Origin: Oxyruncus cristatus
Lineage: Eukaryota; Chordata; Aves; Passeriformes; Cotingidae
Direction: 5' to 3'
Length of the DNA: 64,000 nt
Assembly: GCA_013399855.1 (NCBI GenBank)
Contig: VXAY01007403.1
Coordinates: forward strand, 92,799-156,798
Part shown: piece by piece, positions 51,200 to 62,236 of the stretch
Layout: every line of letters begins with the position of its first letter
Numbering within the stretch: the stretch's first letter is position 1
Made by a program: the position numbers and the translations under genes
Notes under the pieces: model-generated
Seen by the model: the letters and a program-made list of their open reading frames with translations, nothing else
Databases searched by the model: none
What the model was told of the DNA's origin: nothing

Positions 51200-51663
51200 T
51201 TGGGAAATGGCTTCACCAGACAACCAGCATATCTGATTTTACACAAATGTTGTTGGTATTATCTCAGAAGTCCTTCTTATATAATTGTGCATGTTTCTAC
51301 TGGAAATAGCCAACAACTTCTGGTAAGGCATTTATTTTTCTAGAAAAAAAAAAGAAGTAATTTTGAAAAACCCCTGTTTATCTCCTTTAGATAAAAAAAC
51401 AAAAAATATTTCTAATATATTATCCTGACTAATAGTTATTCCTGCACTTTTCTCTTTTATATAATATTGAATGTAAATTTTGACAAGGACTTAAAAAATG
51501 GCTTCTTTTATAATGGGAATGCTTGCAAGAGTTTCTCCTTCTCTTTCGTAGTCCCATTTTTTAGAGTAACTCTACCTTGCATTGTATAATGAAATTTTAA
51601 TCAGACCAATGGAGAAAATCATGTGACTCTGTAGTTTAGCAAGACTGTAGTGCTTGCTAGAAA
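51200..51663. other. Unique AT-rich spacer between two LTRs
   Basis: Nothing recognised. Confidence 0.5.
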
Positions 51664-52369
51664 TGTGTGGGACACTGGATTATTATATTAATTATTGGCT
51701 TAGACCAACTAAAGTGTGTATGCGGTGGTGGTGGGGAGGGACACATCGAATTTCACGAGGGTGAGGTGGCCCCTGTTCTTTATCCCAGTCCCTTGGAGTC
51801 TCCTTGGGCAGTCCTGGGGCAGCTGTCAGTCCAAAGCAGCCCGGGAGCACTGTCCACACCACACACCAGAGCCCTTAACCCAGGCTCAGACTGGCTGGCA
51901 CACTGCAAGTGCCCCCAGGAGCAGGAGGGGAGGTTGGCCAGAGAGGGGCCAAAGCAAATAAAAGCAGCAACTTGTGCCCTCCCTGTTGTTTGACCTGTAC
52001 CTTCTGGACATGTAGAAGGCTGGACTTGCATGGGTCTCCAGGTTGTAGCTATCATTCTTTCTTTTTCTCTCCATCTGTCTTTACTTCTTCTCCTAATCTC
52101 CTTTTTTAATTTTTTGTGTAACTTAAAACTGGATGGATTGGATTTTGTAGAGTTGTATGGGTTAGCATGTGCTAAGCCAACATTTTGTGAAATGCTTTAT
52201 TTTGGTTGAATGTTACCCTTTAAATTTCCACCAAGTTCCTTTATTTTTTGAAATTTGCCAGTAAAAGTGTTATTTTGACCTTCTGAGAAATGTGCACACT
52301 GTCTTCTGCTTTGCGCTCTCTTGGAGTATTAAAAGAACCAAAGACCCCTCTAAAAAAATTTGGGGGGCA
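51664..52369 (+). mobile_element. Probable avian ERV solo LTR
   Basis: A GC-rich 5' half (51720-51950) is followed by AAATAAAAGCAGCAACTTGT (51955; TATA- or poly(A)-like), a CT-rich tract (52050-52105), TTGTAACTTAAAACTGGATG-type sequence (52116), AAAAGTGTTATTTTGACCTT (52262) and a G-run end GGGGGGCA. The sharp composition shift and motif order resemble U3-R-U5 of bird ERV LTRs. TG at 51664 and CA at 52369 are best guesses; no target-site duplication was confirmed. The 108-codon frame 51667-51993 is a by-product of the GC-rich half. Confidence 0.55.
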
Positions 52370-55300
52370 AATTTTTGGAGCCTTGTATATATTTAAAGCA
52401 AAACCCCTCCAACGAGCTCATAGCTCAGAGCCTAGATTCTTAAAAGATGTTAAAGGGGTCAACATGCCCCCTCTTTATGTGCTGTAACCTCAGACAAAGG
52501 ATTGAAAATACTCCAACTATAATACCATGAGAGAACCAATGAAGTCTTAGCATTTTTTGGCTATGTTACTTGTATGAATCAAGCAGCAAGGAGAATTGAA
52601 TGTGATACTTTCACATATTTAGCAAGTCCTTACACAGTATTTCTGGACAAAGAGGTGCCTATGATTGCAGTAACTCCATCTATGTCCTGAATTGTATGCA
52701 TGAAGGATAGATTTTTGTTGAGTCCTCCTGATAAGAATTTGAAAAAAAATACAATGCCATGAAATACTGATGAGAAATACAGGCCAAAAAGAATGAACTT
52801 GATTTCATAGGGTAGTTAACTATCTAAAAGTGCAGTCAAGCGTGACCTCTGTTGTGTATCGTTAGTAAACAGGCCTTGCACAGTAGTAAATTAAGTGAGA
52901 GTTAGGTGTCTTTAGACTTATCTAGGAATGATAGTGGAAATCATAGAAGCTACTGTGTATATGAGAAGTGAACATGTTAATCAGGCTCCTTAGTTGTAAA
53001 TTGTATAATTACACCAAAAAAAGTTCTACGTTTCCTTTACAGCCACACTTCTATATCAACTCTACAAAGTCTCTTAACTCTTGTGGAAGAACAAAAAGGT
53101 TGTGAAAGGAAGTGTTGAAAAATACAATCTGTTCATCCATTAATTCAAAATATTATGATTTTGTGTTAAACACATTTTTTTCAGTTTGTTGAAATGTGTC
53201 CAGTTTTGAATTTATGAACTTGGTAGTGTACTTTTAACCCCTTAATAATTGATTATCATGCTTAGGAAAATGAGTAATAGGGGTAAAAAAAGAAAAAACA
53301 AAACGTGCAAGTCTTTTGAATGCAGCTCTATAATCTGCTAAAGATATATATTCTCTTCATGTGTTAAGTTTTTGAAAATTCATCAACCACAGATTTCATC
53401 TATACTTACGAGCTGTATAAGAAAAAAGAGAGGAATAGAAAGACAGAAAAAGAACTTCCAAAAGTTCTAGAGGGTGCTATGTGGGACTTTATGTTAAATA
53501 CCCGTAAGACCTTATTCTTCTGTTAGTGTCAAAAATATCAGAGATTGGTAATTTTATAACACTGGAAAGTTTATGTACTAGATAATAATGACTGTCAGTG
53601 AGGATTTACTCTTTCTGCAAACCAAAACCATCACTTTGAGCAAAAACACATAAACATTCAATGAAAGATTTTTAACAGATATCTCATTATTTTATTTGTG
53701 TAATAAAGAATCTTCATTAATAATAAATCCTCTGTGACTATTTAATAATCTGTAGCAAATATCAGAGAGCTGTTAAAAGAGAAGGTGTCAGACATTTAAC
53801 ATCAGAAGTAGTTCACGGCTACCAATCACCTCTAACCTGAGGCCCTGAAAGTTCTTCAGATACTTATCTCATTTTCCTCCTAGTTTATGAGTTCTTGTAA
53901 CAGGTGGCACACTCAAGAATCCAATGCCTTCCAGAGAAACTGGTTCTCAGCAAAACTGAGAAAAATCACTCTAACTACAATGCTTAATATTTAAAGGTTT
54001 AAAACTAACCCTGGTGAATTCAGTTTGACATAGTGTTTAGTTTTTCTGACTCTAGTCACAAAAGACAGTCCGACTTCTCTATTACAATTCAAAGTTGCCA
54101 CAAATAGAGCATTCTGTCCACAATATTTCATCTTTTCTCTGGAGATAATTATGATTCTGATTTTGTTTATGGACTTTATTGAAATCAGTATATATTTACT
54201 ATCACGACAGTGCTTGTATTTTATGATCTTATCTAGCCAGTTCATGCTGCAAGGGAATGAAAACAGTTAATGCAGTTTTTTAATTTTTTTTTTTTTTCAA
54301 CAGGAAACCTTAGATTTTCAATTGCATTTTGTTTGATAGCAGAAGATTTAAAAAGTGATGAACAGTAGGTTTTCCAAAGTGTTTACTGTCATAGCTGAAA
54401 TGACTTTGTCAGGTTAGCAGTCTACACTTGCAGTATTCTTTTTCATGGGCCATGTTTTGACAGATATTATTCTACAGTACAATAAAAACCCTCAACCTCT
54501 GTCAAATTCAGATTTACTTCTTACACTCTAAAAATTCATGGTTTCTATACAAGTAGAACACAGTAATGTCTAGCATCAGCTTTTTTATGTGTTTTTTTTT
54601 TTATGTTTGACATGGTGAGACTGATGATTACTATTGATGGCCAGCCATATTCTCTGGAGAGTAAAACTTTAGTGAAATATAAAATATGCAACAAGTACAT
54701 AGAAACTTGAAACGAACTTGGCAGTTTGGTAGATTATTCCAGAGTTAATTTATTACCTCCAACCAAAGGCAGAAGATACACAACATATCTGCAGAAAACT
54801 TTCAAAACAGAGAAGATTCTTCTTCTCTATCACAAACTTCGACTGAAAACCCCCTCACATAATTTAAAACATTTGAGATGACTTGTTACAGATTATTTCG
54901 TGACTTAAAAACTGCAGCATAGTTTGAATGGATTTCTTCTTTAGACCCAAATGCATATTTCTTTCTCTATTTCTGTGTGATGTACCAACACTTTTAATGA
55001 AATGTAGAATTAGGATCTAAAATTAAGTACAGGCTTATCTTATACCCACTATGTGACCTTTAATTGTAAATATCAATTAATTATTTCTGATAAAGGCAGT
55101 GAAGTACTTTATTTAGTAAAAAAACCCAAACAGTATTTTGAAGGAAAGCTATTCAAAGGGTACTCAACAAACTGGAGAAATGGGTAGAAAGAAACACCAT
55201 AAAGTCAGGAAGATGAAAATAAAAGTCTTGCACTAGGATAGAATAAGGCAGTAACAGGGGATGGTAGGAATCAAAAAGAGCCAAAAGCAGCTTTGTAACA

Positions 55301-55445
55301 AAAGACTCAGATTCCTGGTGGGCATCATGTTCAACATGAGCCATCAGTGCAGTCATGCAAGGGTGAAGATAAAACACTTATGTTTGCATTAATGAAAACA
55401 AAGCTGACTCAAATCTGTCTAGTGGGTATAAGATCAAGTCTACAG
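52370..55445. other. Unique AT-rich DNA
   Basis: Nothing recognised. A T run at 54282-54297 followed by CAACAGG resembles a 3' splice site, but no open exon follows it. Confidence 0.45.
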
Positions 55446-55629
55446 TTCTGTGTCTAGTTTGGGGATTTGCAGTGCAAGAAAGGTATTGGAAGTCTAGAGA
55501 AAGCTCCAAGGATTGCTGCCAAGATGATCAAGGGCCTGAAGCTCAGAGGAATGAAGTGAGGCTTCAGAACAGAGTTTGTTCAGCCTGAAAAAGATGATGT
55601 TCAGACGGGAAATAATTTACATGTTCAAT
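55446..55629 (+). mobile_element. CR1 LINE, left part, split by another CR1
   Basis: CTGTGTCTAGTTTGGGGATT, AGCTCCAAGGATTGCTGCCA, AAGATGATCAAGGGCCTGAA and GTTTGTTCAGCCTGAAAAAG are diverged plus-strand CR1 landmarks. The element resumes at 56170 after the inserted minus-strand copy. Confidence 0.75.
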
Positions 55630-56160
55630 TACATAATGCTAGAATGGCCTGGGTTGGAAGGGACCTTAAAGATCATCTACTTCTGATCCCCCTGCTGTGG
55701 GCAGGTACACATTTCATTAGGCCAGGTGGCTTAGAACTCCCTCCAACCTGGCCTAAAGCGCTTACGGGGCACTAACAACTTCTCTGGGAAATCTGTTCCA
55801 GTGTCTCATCACCCCCATAGTGAAAACTGTTTTCCTACTACTTAGTCTAAACCCACCCTATTTCAGTTTGTATCCTTTCTCTCTTATTCTGTCACTACAT
55901 GACCTTGTTAGAAGTCCCTCTCCATTCTTTCTTGTAGCCTCCCTTCAGGTGCTGGAAGGCTGCAATTAGATGACCCCAAAGCATTCTCTTCCCTAGGCTG
56001 AAAATCCCAATTCTTTCCTCATAGGAGATTGCTCTGTCCCCGTAATCATCTTTATGGTCCTTCTCTGGACTCACTCCCACGGTCAGTCCTTCCCTCTGCT
56101 GGGGACCCCAGAGCTGGATGCAGCACTCCAGGTGGGGTCTCACCAGAGCATGACTGGGCA
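55630..56160 (-). mobile_element. CR1 LINE inserted in opposite orientation
   Basis: Reverse CR1 with its 3' end at 55630 (ATAATGCTAGAATGGCCTGG). It runs through GGGAAATCTGTTCCAGTGTC, GCTGGAAGGCTGCAATTAGA, CTTCTCTGGACTCACTCCCA, CCCCAGAGCTGGATGCAGCA and ends after GGTGGGGTCTCACCAGAGCA. It is better preserved than the plus-strand CR1 that surrounds it, as expected for a younger insertion. Confidence 0.93.
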
Positions 56161-56169
56161 TAGAGAAAT

Positions 56170-56467
56170 CAGACTTAGCCTGCTTTTAAAGATGAACAAC
56201 ATGAGGAGCAGAGACAGTGGAGAGAAGTTCAGTGAGTGAAAATCTAATTAGATTTGAAGAAAAAAATATTTTCAACAGGGATGTAAACAAACATTGGAGT
56301 AGTTTTCAGAGAGAAGCAGTGATTTTTCTGTCTCTAGAGATGTATAAAACTAAACTGGCCTTGAGCAAAATGGCATAACTTCAAATTGGACCTTGCTTTA
56401 TTCAAGATATTGCACGAGGTGACTTCCAGACGCCCTTCTAACTTGGATCCTTTTATGAGACTATGAT
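56170..56467 (+). mobile_element. CR1 LINE, right part of the split copy
   Basis: AGCAGAGACAGTGGAGAGAA (56208), AACATTGGAGTAGTTTTCAG, TAAACTGGCCTTGAGCAAAA, CACGAGGTGACTTCCAGACG and a decayed TATGAGACTATGAT terminus continue the CR1 that began at 55446, in the right order and strand. Confidence 0.7.
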
Positions 56468-57482
56468 ATCTAGACAGGACTATCAAGGTTTGGTAAGGGA
56501 ATTGCTCTTTTCTGAAACATTCATACACTGGTATTTCTTACATGGACTCTTCTGTCTTCTTTAAAATAGAGTTGGAGGTCTTTGTACAGGTGTATGGGGA
56601 TGTAAAAACACTTAAGTGATGTATATGGACAAGATGTATGCTTAAGAAACATATAGCATGAAACTAAACCTGGGATAAATATTGCAATGATACCATAAGC
56701 TGGAAAATATTTTTATTTTACCCTATGATCTGTGTTCAGTATTCTATCAATCCAGACTGTATTCAAGCGTCTGACATCCATCTATCTTTAAACACAGAGA
56801 AGAAAGGAAAATAATCGATTTACAGTAGATGTTTCACCTGTTAAAGTGTCAGTGGTGATCACAGGTTTCTGGAGTTTAGGACTTCCTAATGCATGAGGCA
56901 GCTTGCACTTTTCGTAGTAACCAGGAATGTTTTGAGTTTTTGTTTGTCACTTACCTATCAACAACGTGAAAAACTGCATGTAAAAAAACCTCACAATTTT
57001 TTAGTGACTGTACTGGAAGTGATCCAGAAAAGGATTTTCAGTTTTGAAGTGTTATTGCTGCTTGATTTAATTTAAATATTTATGATCTGGGGAAGATATG
57101 CAGTAGTTGAAATTATTTGAAGTCTTGTTGTTACACTCAAAGTCATGTTAGAGGCCATAGTCTCATTAATAATGCAGTTAAAATGTGGGAGTTGTTTTAA
57201 AGTCTTCCTTCTATCTGTGTATTTTCTCTGATGTTATGATTATCTTTCCAGTGTCCCTCCGGGTCCTAAGGTTGATGCTTCAGCCCTTCTCAAGAAGTAT
57301 GGGAGACAGGGGGTCACAGTGACTTGTCAGCGTTTGCAGGTGTCTGCTGAGAGAAGTGTGACATTGACATTTTCTTTCTGCTTGGGCTCTGGTGGGTGCT
57401 ATATTTATAGGTTTCCCTGTCACATTCCAGTTACTTCTCCTGTGTTGCCAGCTGCAGCCTGGCAGTAGCCCCTATCATCCCA
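56468..57482. other. Unique DNA
   Basis: AT-rich to about 57230, then more GC-rich towards the repeat at 57483. TATATTTATAGG at 57401 could be a TATA element, without other support. Confidence 0.4.
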
Positions 57483-57655
57483 AAGGGATTCCAGGCCCAC
57501 AGCGGGCTATGGTTTGTCAGGCAGTGACGGCAGTGGAGAGAGGTGTCACCTCTCTGTTAACCCCAGAACTGAAGCTGGAGCAGGGAAAGCTGAACCATCT
57601 GGCCCTGGCACAGGGGTTAAAACAGTGACATCCAGCTCAGTCTGGATGATTTTCA
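57483..57655 (+). repeat. Unclassified dispersed repeat, copy 2
   Basis: Homologous to the minus strand of 745-935: GGCCCACAGCGGGCTATGGT aligns with the region carrying GGCGCACAAAGGGCCATG, and both share CTGAAGCTGGAGCAG followed by a GCACAGGG(A/G)TT(T/A)AAA block. Reading frames are conserved in phase in both copies. Opposite orientation and distinct flanks show two separate insertions of one family rather than a local duplication. Confidence 0.6.
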
Positions 57656-59090
57656 ATTTCTGTGCCAACTGGGAGGATGTATGTACTCCAGGAATCATAT
57701 TGTTGGATCTAATACCATACAAAAATATGACCTGAAAGATGAAATAAAGAATTTCTTTTATCTGAGAGCTAGGCAAATTAGTAAGAACTCCGGAATACAG
57801 GATGATAAATATGAAATGCTGTTAACAAGTTAAAGGAATGATTTAAAATAAACTAAAAAAGAGGGAAGTACAAAATATTCTAACTAGGTAGGAATACTTA
57901 TCTGTATATATATTCAGAATGGTAAACAGTGGGCTAGATAAAATTTCACTGCAGAATGTGACTGAAGAGCTGCAGTGGATCACAAAAGAAATGTATGTTG
58001 TCCCAAAGAATAAGGTGGGGTGGCTGTCTATTCTATCCCTGATTCATCCAATATTCAAAGAATATTCTGTGTCATCCTTTACCAGTGTTCGTCTAGTTTT
58101 TTCTCGAGACCTTGAGCAACAAAGGCTGTCTAGGGTCTCCTGAGAATCTGCTCTCATGCCTTACTCTACTGCTTTTTATGACAGTTTATCTAACATGGAC
58201 ATTTTTTCCTGTAATTTAATCTCATTTTTCCTTTTCTATTATATGCATAGAGAACATAATTTTCTTTTTTATTTTGCAAATTTTTACGAACATATAGACA
58301 CTTAAGATGCCTTTCCTCTCTAGAAATGAGGCCTACAGCCATGAGATACACCATGAGATATGCCGTGAAGGGATTACTGCTAATGGATGAGATAGGTTAT
58401 CAAGCAGAGGATAACCCTTATTGCTGCAATCAGACCTGTGGTAAAGGGAGTGACACTGAGGTGCCAGGGTGCAAGACCCACAGTTCTTGTGATCCTGCTC
58501 TTTAGTTTCAAAGAGAGATATTACCTCAATAACAGTCATTTACACATAAAGTAGCCACCTCCACTCCTTCCCTCTTTATGATGGAAGCAACAGGTTATTT
58601 GACTACAGTCTTACCTCCACTTCTCCCAAAAAATGTAATTCTGGCATGTGAAAATCCTCCATGGTAGAGGATAAAAATACAGTCACCTTACAGAGAAGTC
58701 AACGGGCTTGCTCCTCTCTCTTCCCCAAAGCAGGGACACATCTTTGGTAAGATTTGTTCCCCAGGCTGCATTGGATGACGCCCAGTTGCAATCAAGCTTG
58801 ACTGATGGTGAAGTTAGGCTGAATTAATTACCAGTTGGTTGTTGTTTCTTTTTTTTTAATATTTAGTGCTAGTGCAGTAAGTACATTTATGAATGGTAAT
58901 TCCAAATTTCTATTACATGTAATTTCAATAAACCATGAATGTGTGATCTTAAAAGTTCTTATTGAATATGTCCAGTCTTACCATGATGAACCAGCTACAA
59001 TCAGAAAGTAAGCCCAGCAGCACCCGGTACCTCAAGAGTCAGGGACAGTTAGTAATATACCCAGAGAGTTACAAAGAAGGTGAACTGGGT
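57656..59090. other. Unique DNA
   Basis: Nothing recognised. Confidence 0.45.
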
Positions 59091-59726
59091 TGTGAAACAT
59101 GTTGTCAATTTGCCTTATCAGCAAATTGAAAAACAGGTCTCACAGCCTCAAAGGGAGGGGAGCAATACATTGTTTTCCTTAGTTTGTTTAGGCCTACAGT
59201 TTTACAGCAGAGGTTGGGAAGAAGGATATGCTACTGGTGGTGGATGGACCTCAAAGACATTTGGCATAAAATAACAAGAAACTAACAAAGCCAACTCAAT
59301 AGCTGTGCTAAAATCAATCTCAACTAGGTAAAAGGCAATTCTGGCAGGAAAGGATTGAAATAACTGACTCATAACCCACTGACTCAAGGAATTCTCCAAC
59401 TTCAAATGGGAGAAAGACTGAGCATGTTGACTAATCAGCATTAGTCCGAGAAGTGAGAGAATCGTTTAACCAATAAAAGGTAGAATTAACCAATAGACAG
59501 TAGAATTAGGACAATAACTAGCTAACTTGTGGCAAAGGAACCATAATTCCTTTGTTTATTAAAATGTATAAATAGTGTAAATTTTTGAGAATCTATGTGC
59601 TAGTTTTGTGGATTTACCACCTAGTATCCATCTTCGTGCAAATATGAAACAAACAAAGACCTCGGCTCTGTGTGTGAGGTTGGCTTATTGAACACTGGAT
59701 GATGGATCCCACTTTTAGGGACAACA
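59091..59726 (+). mobile_element. Probable avian ERV solo LTR
   Basis: Starts TGTGAAACATG and can end AGGGACAACA. It has a good TATA box (TATAAATAG, 59567) preceded by CCAATAAAAG and CCAATAGACAG elements. The following R/U5 block, GTTTTGTGGATTTACCACCT (59603), CATCTTCGTGCAAATATGAA and ACTGGATGATGGATCCCACT (59693), is one I associate with bird ERV LTRs. Sequence after 59726 shows no primer-binding site or retroviral gene, so it is solo. No target-site duplication is visible, so the ends are provisional. Confidence 0.7.
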
Positions 59727-60819
59727 CACCCAACCCCTCTATCTCTGAGGACTAACTAGAAACAAGGGGGTTTATTAGCTGCCAAATTTCTATATTCTAT
59801 ACTTGCAAGTTGTTTTTTTTCTGCCAGATAGCAAATAAGTTTTTCTGGTCTTTCTGGACTACCGAAGATGTGGCTTTTGTACCATATGCTGCTGTCTAGC
59901 AGCTCAGGCTGCTTTAGATAATCATTACCAAGGCAGTGTTGGTATTGAGATCACTGGGATGTTTCTTCGAGGAAGCTAGAGGCTAATAAAATTGATATTA
60001 ATCAGGGTATGCTAGGACTTGGCTATTGAAGCATCCAAAGCTAGTACTGCAATTGACTCCTGTAGAGACTTTGCCAACAATCATCTGCAAGCTCCCAAGT
60101 GCACTCCCGTCCATGGCTTTGCAAGGTCAATGGTACGTATGTTGCCACGTTCTACTGCGAAAGGTGTGATATGCAGCTGACTGGAGGCAAACTGATGTGT
60201 AATTCTGGGCATAGCCAAAAAAACTCAGGTTGCTCTGTCAATTGATCAGGTCATGTGTCAGATCACTGGAACTAAATAACTTCTAATGTTAGATTACTAT
60301 CATAGTCCCTAGCTTTCTTTGATGTGGTTCAAATAGTCTTCATTAAGGAAATTTCCAGACACAGTTTTATGGCTAACATGGGCCAGGTTCCATTCCCAAT
60401 AGTCAATCTGGATACAACATCACTGTTATGAAACCTTAGGGGGTTAAATAGTGAGGATATTTAACCTATTGCTCATTCACCTCAGGGTTATGGAATAAGG
60501 TCAAGTTCTATTTGTTTGAACACTGCTATATTTGTAATGCAATTCTGCCTTTTTACAATGCCCACTGCTGTGGGGTCACGAGTGAGATAATACAGGATGC
60601 TTGTTGTGTAATGGTCACGGTGTACACTGGGAGTTGAAGTCCTGATGGAAGCCTGTGAAAGGATGACCAGTTATAGGTGTCCCAGGAAGAAGCTTCGAAG
60701 TGACTGGACAGGACTGCGCTCACTCCCCCAGCGTTTTGTAACCGCACCTTTTTCGCATGTAGGAACTTGTTCAATTTTATCAAAGCAGTCTCTCCATTTT
60801 CACCATCCTAGGAGGGTCT
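59727..60819. other. Unassigned DNA between LTR and old CR1
   Basis: Somewhat higher GC than average in 60050-60200 and 60560-60740. Not recognised, and no frame longer than 84 codons. Confidence 0.4.
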
Positions 60820-61225
60820 TGTTTTTATTCACTGCTACACACTTCTGGACACCACACTTCAAAAAGCATGTGGAATTAGAGCAGAAAATTATGCTCTAGA
60901 AAATATATCCTACACAAAATCTTGAAAGAGCTAGTATTATTTGACGGTAAACAGAAACAAATTTGAAAGCATACAGTAGTAGGATTCATATATATGGAAG
61001 ATTGTGGAAAAGAAAAAAAAAAACAAATAAAAGGAAGTGAAGTCTCTTCACTTTGAACAAGACAACAAATAATAGGCCTATTTTGCATCAAAGATTAAGC
61101 CTGAGTTATAAAGAAAGGCTTCCCAATGGGGAGTTGGCTAAGCACCCAAGTGAGTTACTTAGGCAGTCTATAGAAACAGGACAGCTAAAGATTTTTTAGA
61201 TATATTTAGGAAAAAAAAGAAATAT
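60820..61225 (+). mobile_element. Ancient CR1 LINE fragment
   Basis: ACTTCTGGACACCACACTTC (60840), TTCAAAAAGCATGTGGAATT, ATTATTTGACGGTAAACAGA, GAAGTGAAGTCTCTTCACTT, CAAGACAACAAATAATAGGC and GAAAGGCTTCCCAATGGGGA follow the order of old CR1 3' regions found across sauropsids (CCACACTTCAAGAA..., AATAGGAAG..., AACAAGGCAACAA...). It is AT-drifted and lacks a clear terminus. Confidence 0.6.
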
Positions 61226-61254
61226 TTATCTTGTTCAATTTCAGTGGAATTATA

Positions 61255-62030
61255 ATTATAGAATATCAATATGGAGGGGACTCATAAGGATCATCAAGCC
61301 CAACTGATGACTCCTCACAGAGCAACCTAAAAGTTCAACCGTATGTATAAGAACATAACATTTCTTAACATTTCTTGAACATAGAGAGGTCAAAATCACT
61401 ACTCTGGAGAACTTGTTCCAGTACTTGATCACCCACTCAGAAAAACACTTTTCCCTAATATCCAATCAGAACTTCCCCCCGGGCAGCTTCAAGCCATTTC
61501 CCTGTGTTCGATGATCAGAAACTAGAGAGAAGGGTTTGACACAGCATCACAATATTCTGAGTTGGAAGGGACCACAAGGATCATCAAGTTCAACTGATAA
61601 GTGAATGGCCTATACACGGCTTGAACCCATGATCTTGGTAGAGGAAGTTATTTATAGACAGCAATGAGGTCACTACTCAAGTTTCCTCTTCTTTAAACTG
61701 AACAAACTTGGTATCCTTAGATGCTTCTCATAAGTCATGCCCTCTAGTATTTTCACTATCTCTGTTGCCCTCCTTTGGACACATTCTAATATTTTCATGT
61801 CCTTCTTATATTGTGAAGCTCAAAATTCTGTGCAGTACTCCAGGTGAGGCTGCACCAATCCTGAGTGTAGTGGGACAATCACTTCTTTTGACTGGTTATC
61901 TGTGTTGTGTTTAATGCACAGGATACTGTTGGTACTTTTAGCTACCAGGTCACACTACTGATTCATTTTGAGCTCAATTAAACCTTATTTGACACTAGGA
62001 GGCCTGATTTCTCTACATTTGCCATACCAC
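61255..62030 (-). mobile_element. CR1 LINE (minus strand), interrupted by a SINE
   Basis: Starts at the element 3' end (ATAGAATATCAATATGGAGG; CATAAGGATCATCAAGCCCA). It continues GAACTTGTTCCAGTACTTGA and AAACTAGAGAGAAGGG, is broken at about 61538-61640 by a SINE, and resumes GAGGAAGTTATTTATAGACA, GCAATGAGGTCACTACTCAA, GTTGCCCTCCTTTGGACACA, TTTTCATGTCCTTCTTATAT and GCAGTACTCCAGGTGAGGCT. This is the CR1 subfamily with the 'GGATCATCAAGTCCAACT' tail. Its 5' portion is duplicated by the assembly join at 62237. Confidence 0.9.
61538..61640 (-). mobile_element. SINE with tRNA-Ile-like head and CR1 tail, copy 1 (TguSINE1-like)
   Basis: On the minus strand, the part complementary to 61602-61638 (AATGGCCTATACACGGCTTG and TTGAACCCATGATCTTGG) matches the reverse complement of the 3' half of tRNA-Ile (TGGCCCGTACGGGGATCGAACCC-type). 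It is followed by a CR1-type tail (CAATATTCTGAGTTGGAAGG, GGATCATCAAGTTCAACTGA). A tRNA-Ile head fused to a CR1 3' end is the structure of TguSINE1 in passerines. The head is 5'-truncated, so the A box is missing. The insertion lies inside a minus-strand CR1. Confidence 0.75.
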
Positions 62031-62040
62031 AGCTGTGAGT

Positions 62041-62125
62041 GGTACAAGGGATGATACTGTCACAACCACTGGCACGGTGTGTGATGTTCATCGTAAATTC
62101 TCATCAGGCTGAGCAAAGACACTGG
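62041..62125. other. Short unassigned segment between CR1 and SINE
   Basis: Repeated at 62446-62533 by the assembly duplication. Not recognised. Confidence 0.5.
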
Positions 62126-62236
62126 ACACAGAATATTCTGAGCAGGAAGGGACCCACAAGGATCATTAAGTTCAACTCCTCAGTGAATGGACCAGATGAG
62201 GATCAAACCTGGCATTATTAGCACTGTACTAATCTC
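62126..62236 (-). mobile_element. SINE with tRNA-Ile-like head and CR1 tail, copy 2 (TguSINE1-like)
   Basis: The CR1-type tail (CACAGAATATTCTGAGCAGG, GGATCATTAAGTTCAACTCC) is joined to AATGGACCAGATGAGGATCA, AACC and TGGCATTATTAGCACTG. The last string matches the anticodon-loop region of tRNA-Ile(AAT) in reverse (TGGCGTTATTAGCAC), and the middle matches the T arm. The head reaches further into the tRNA than copy 1, but the D-arm part is short or deleted. The same element appears again at 62534-62644 because of the assembly duplication. Confidence 0.82.

Noticed and set aside
51667..51993. 108-codon frame in GC-rich DNA
   Set aside because: Lies in the GC-rich half of a probable LTR; an overlapping antisense frame is also open, typical of composition rather than coding.
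54270..54310. T run followed by CAACAGG as a 3' splice site
   Set aside because: No open exon or donor follows in any frame.
62126..62236. A genuine tRNA-Ile gene
   Set aside because: The acceptor and D-arm half is missing and the tRNA-like part is fused to a CR1 tail, so it is a SINE head, not a functional tRNA.
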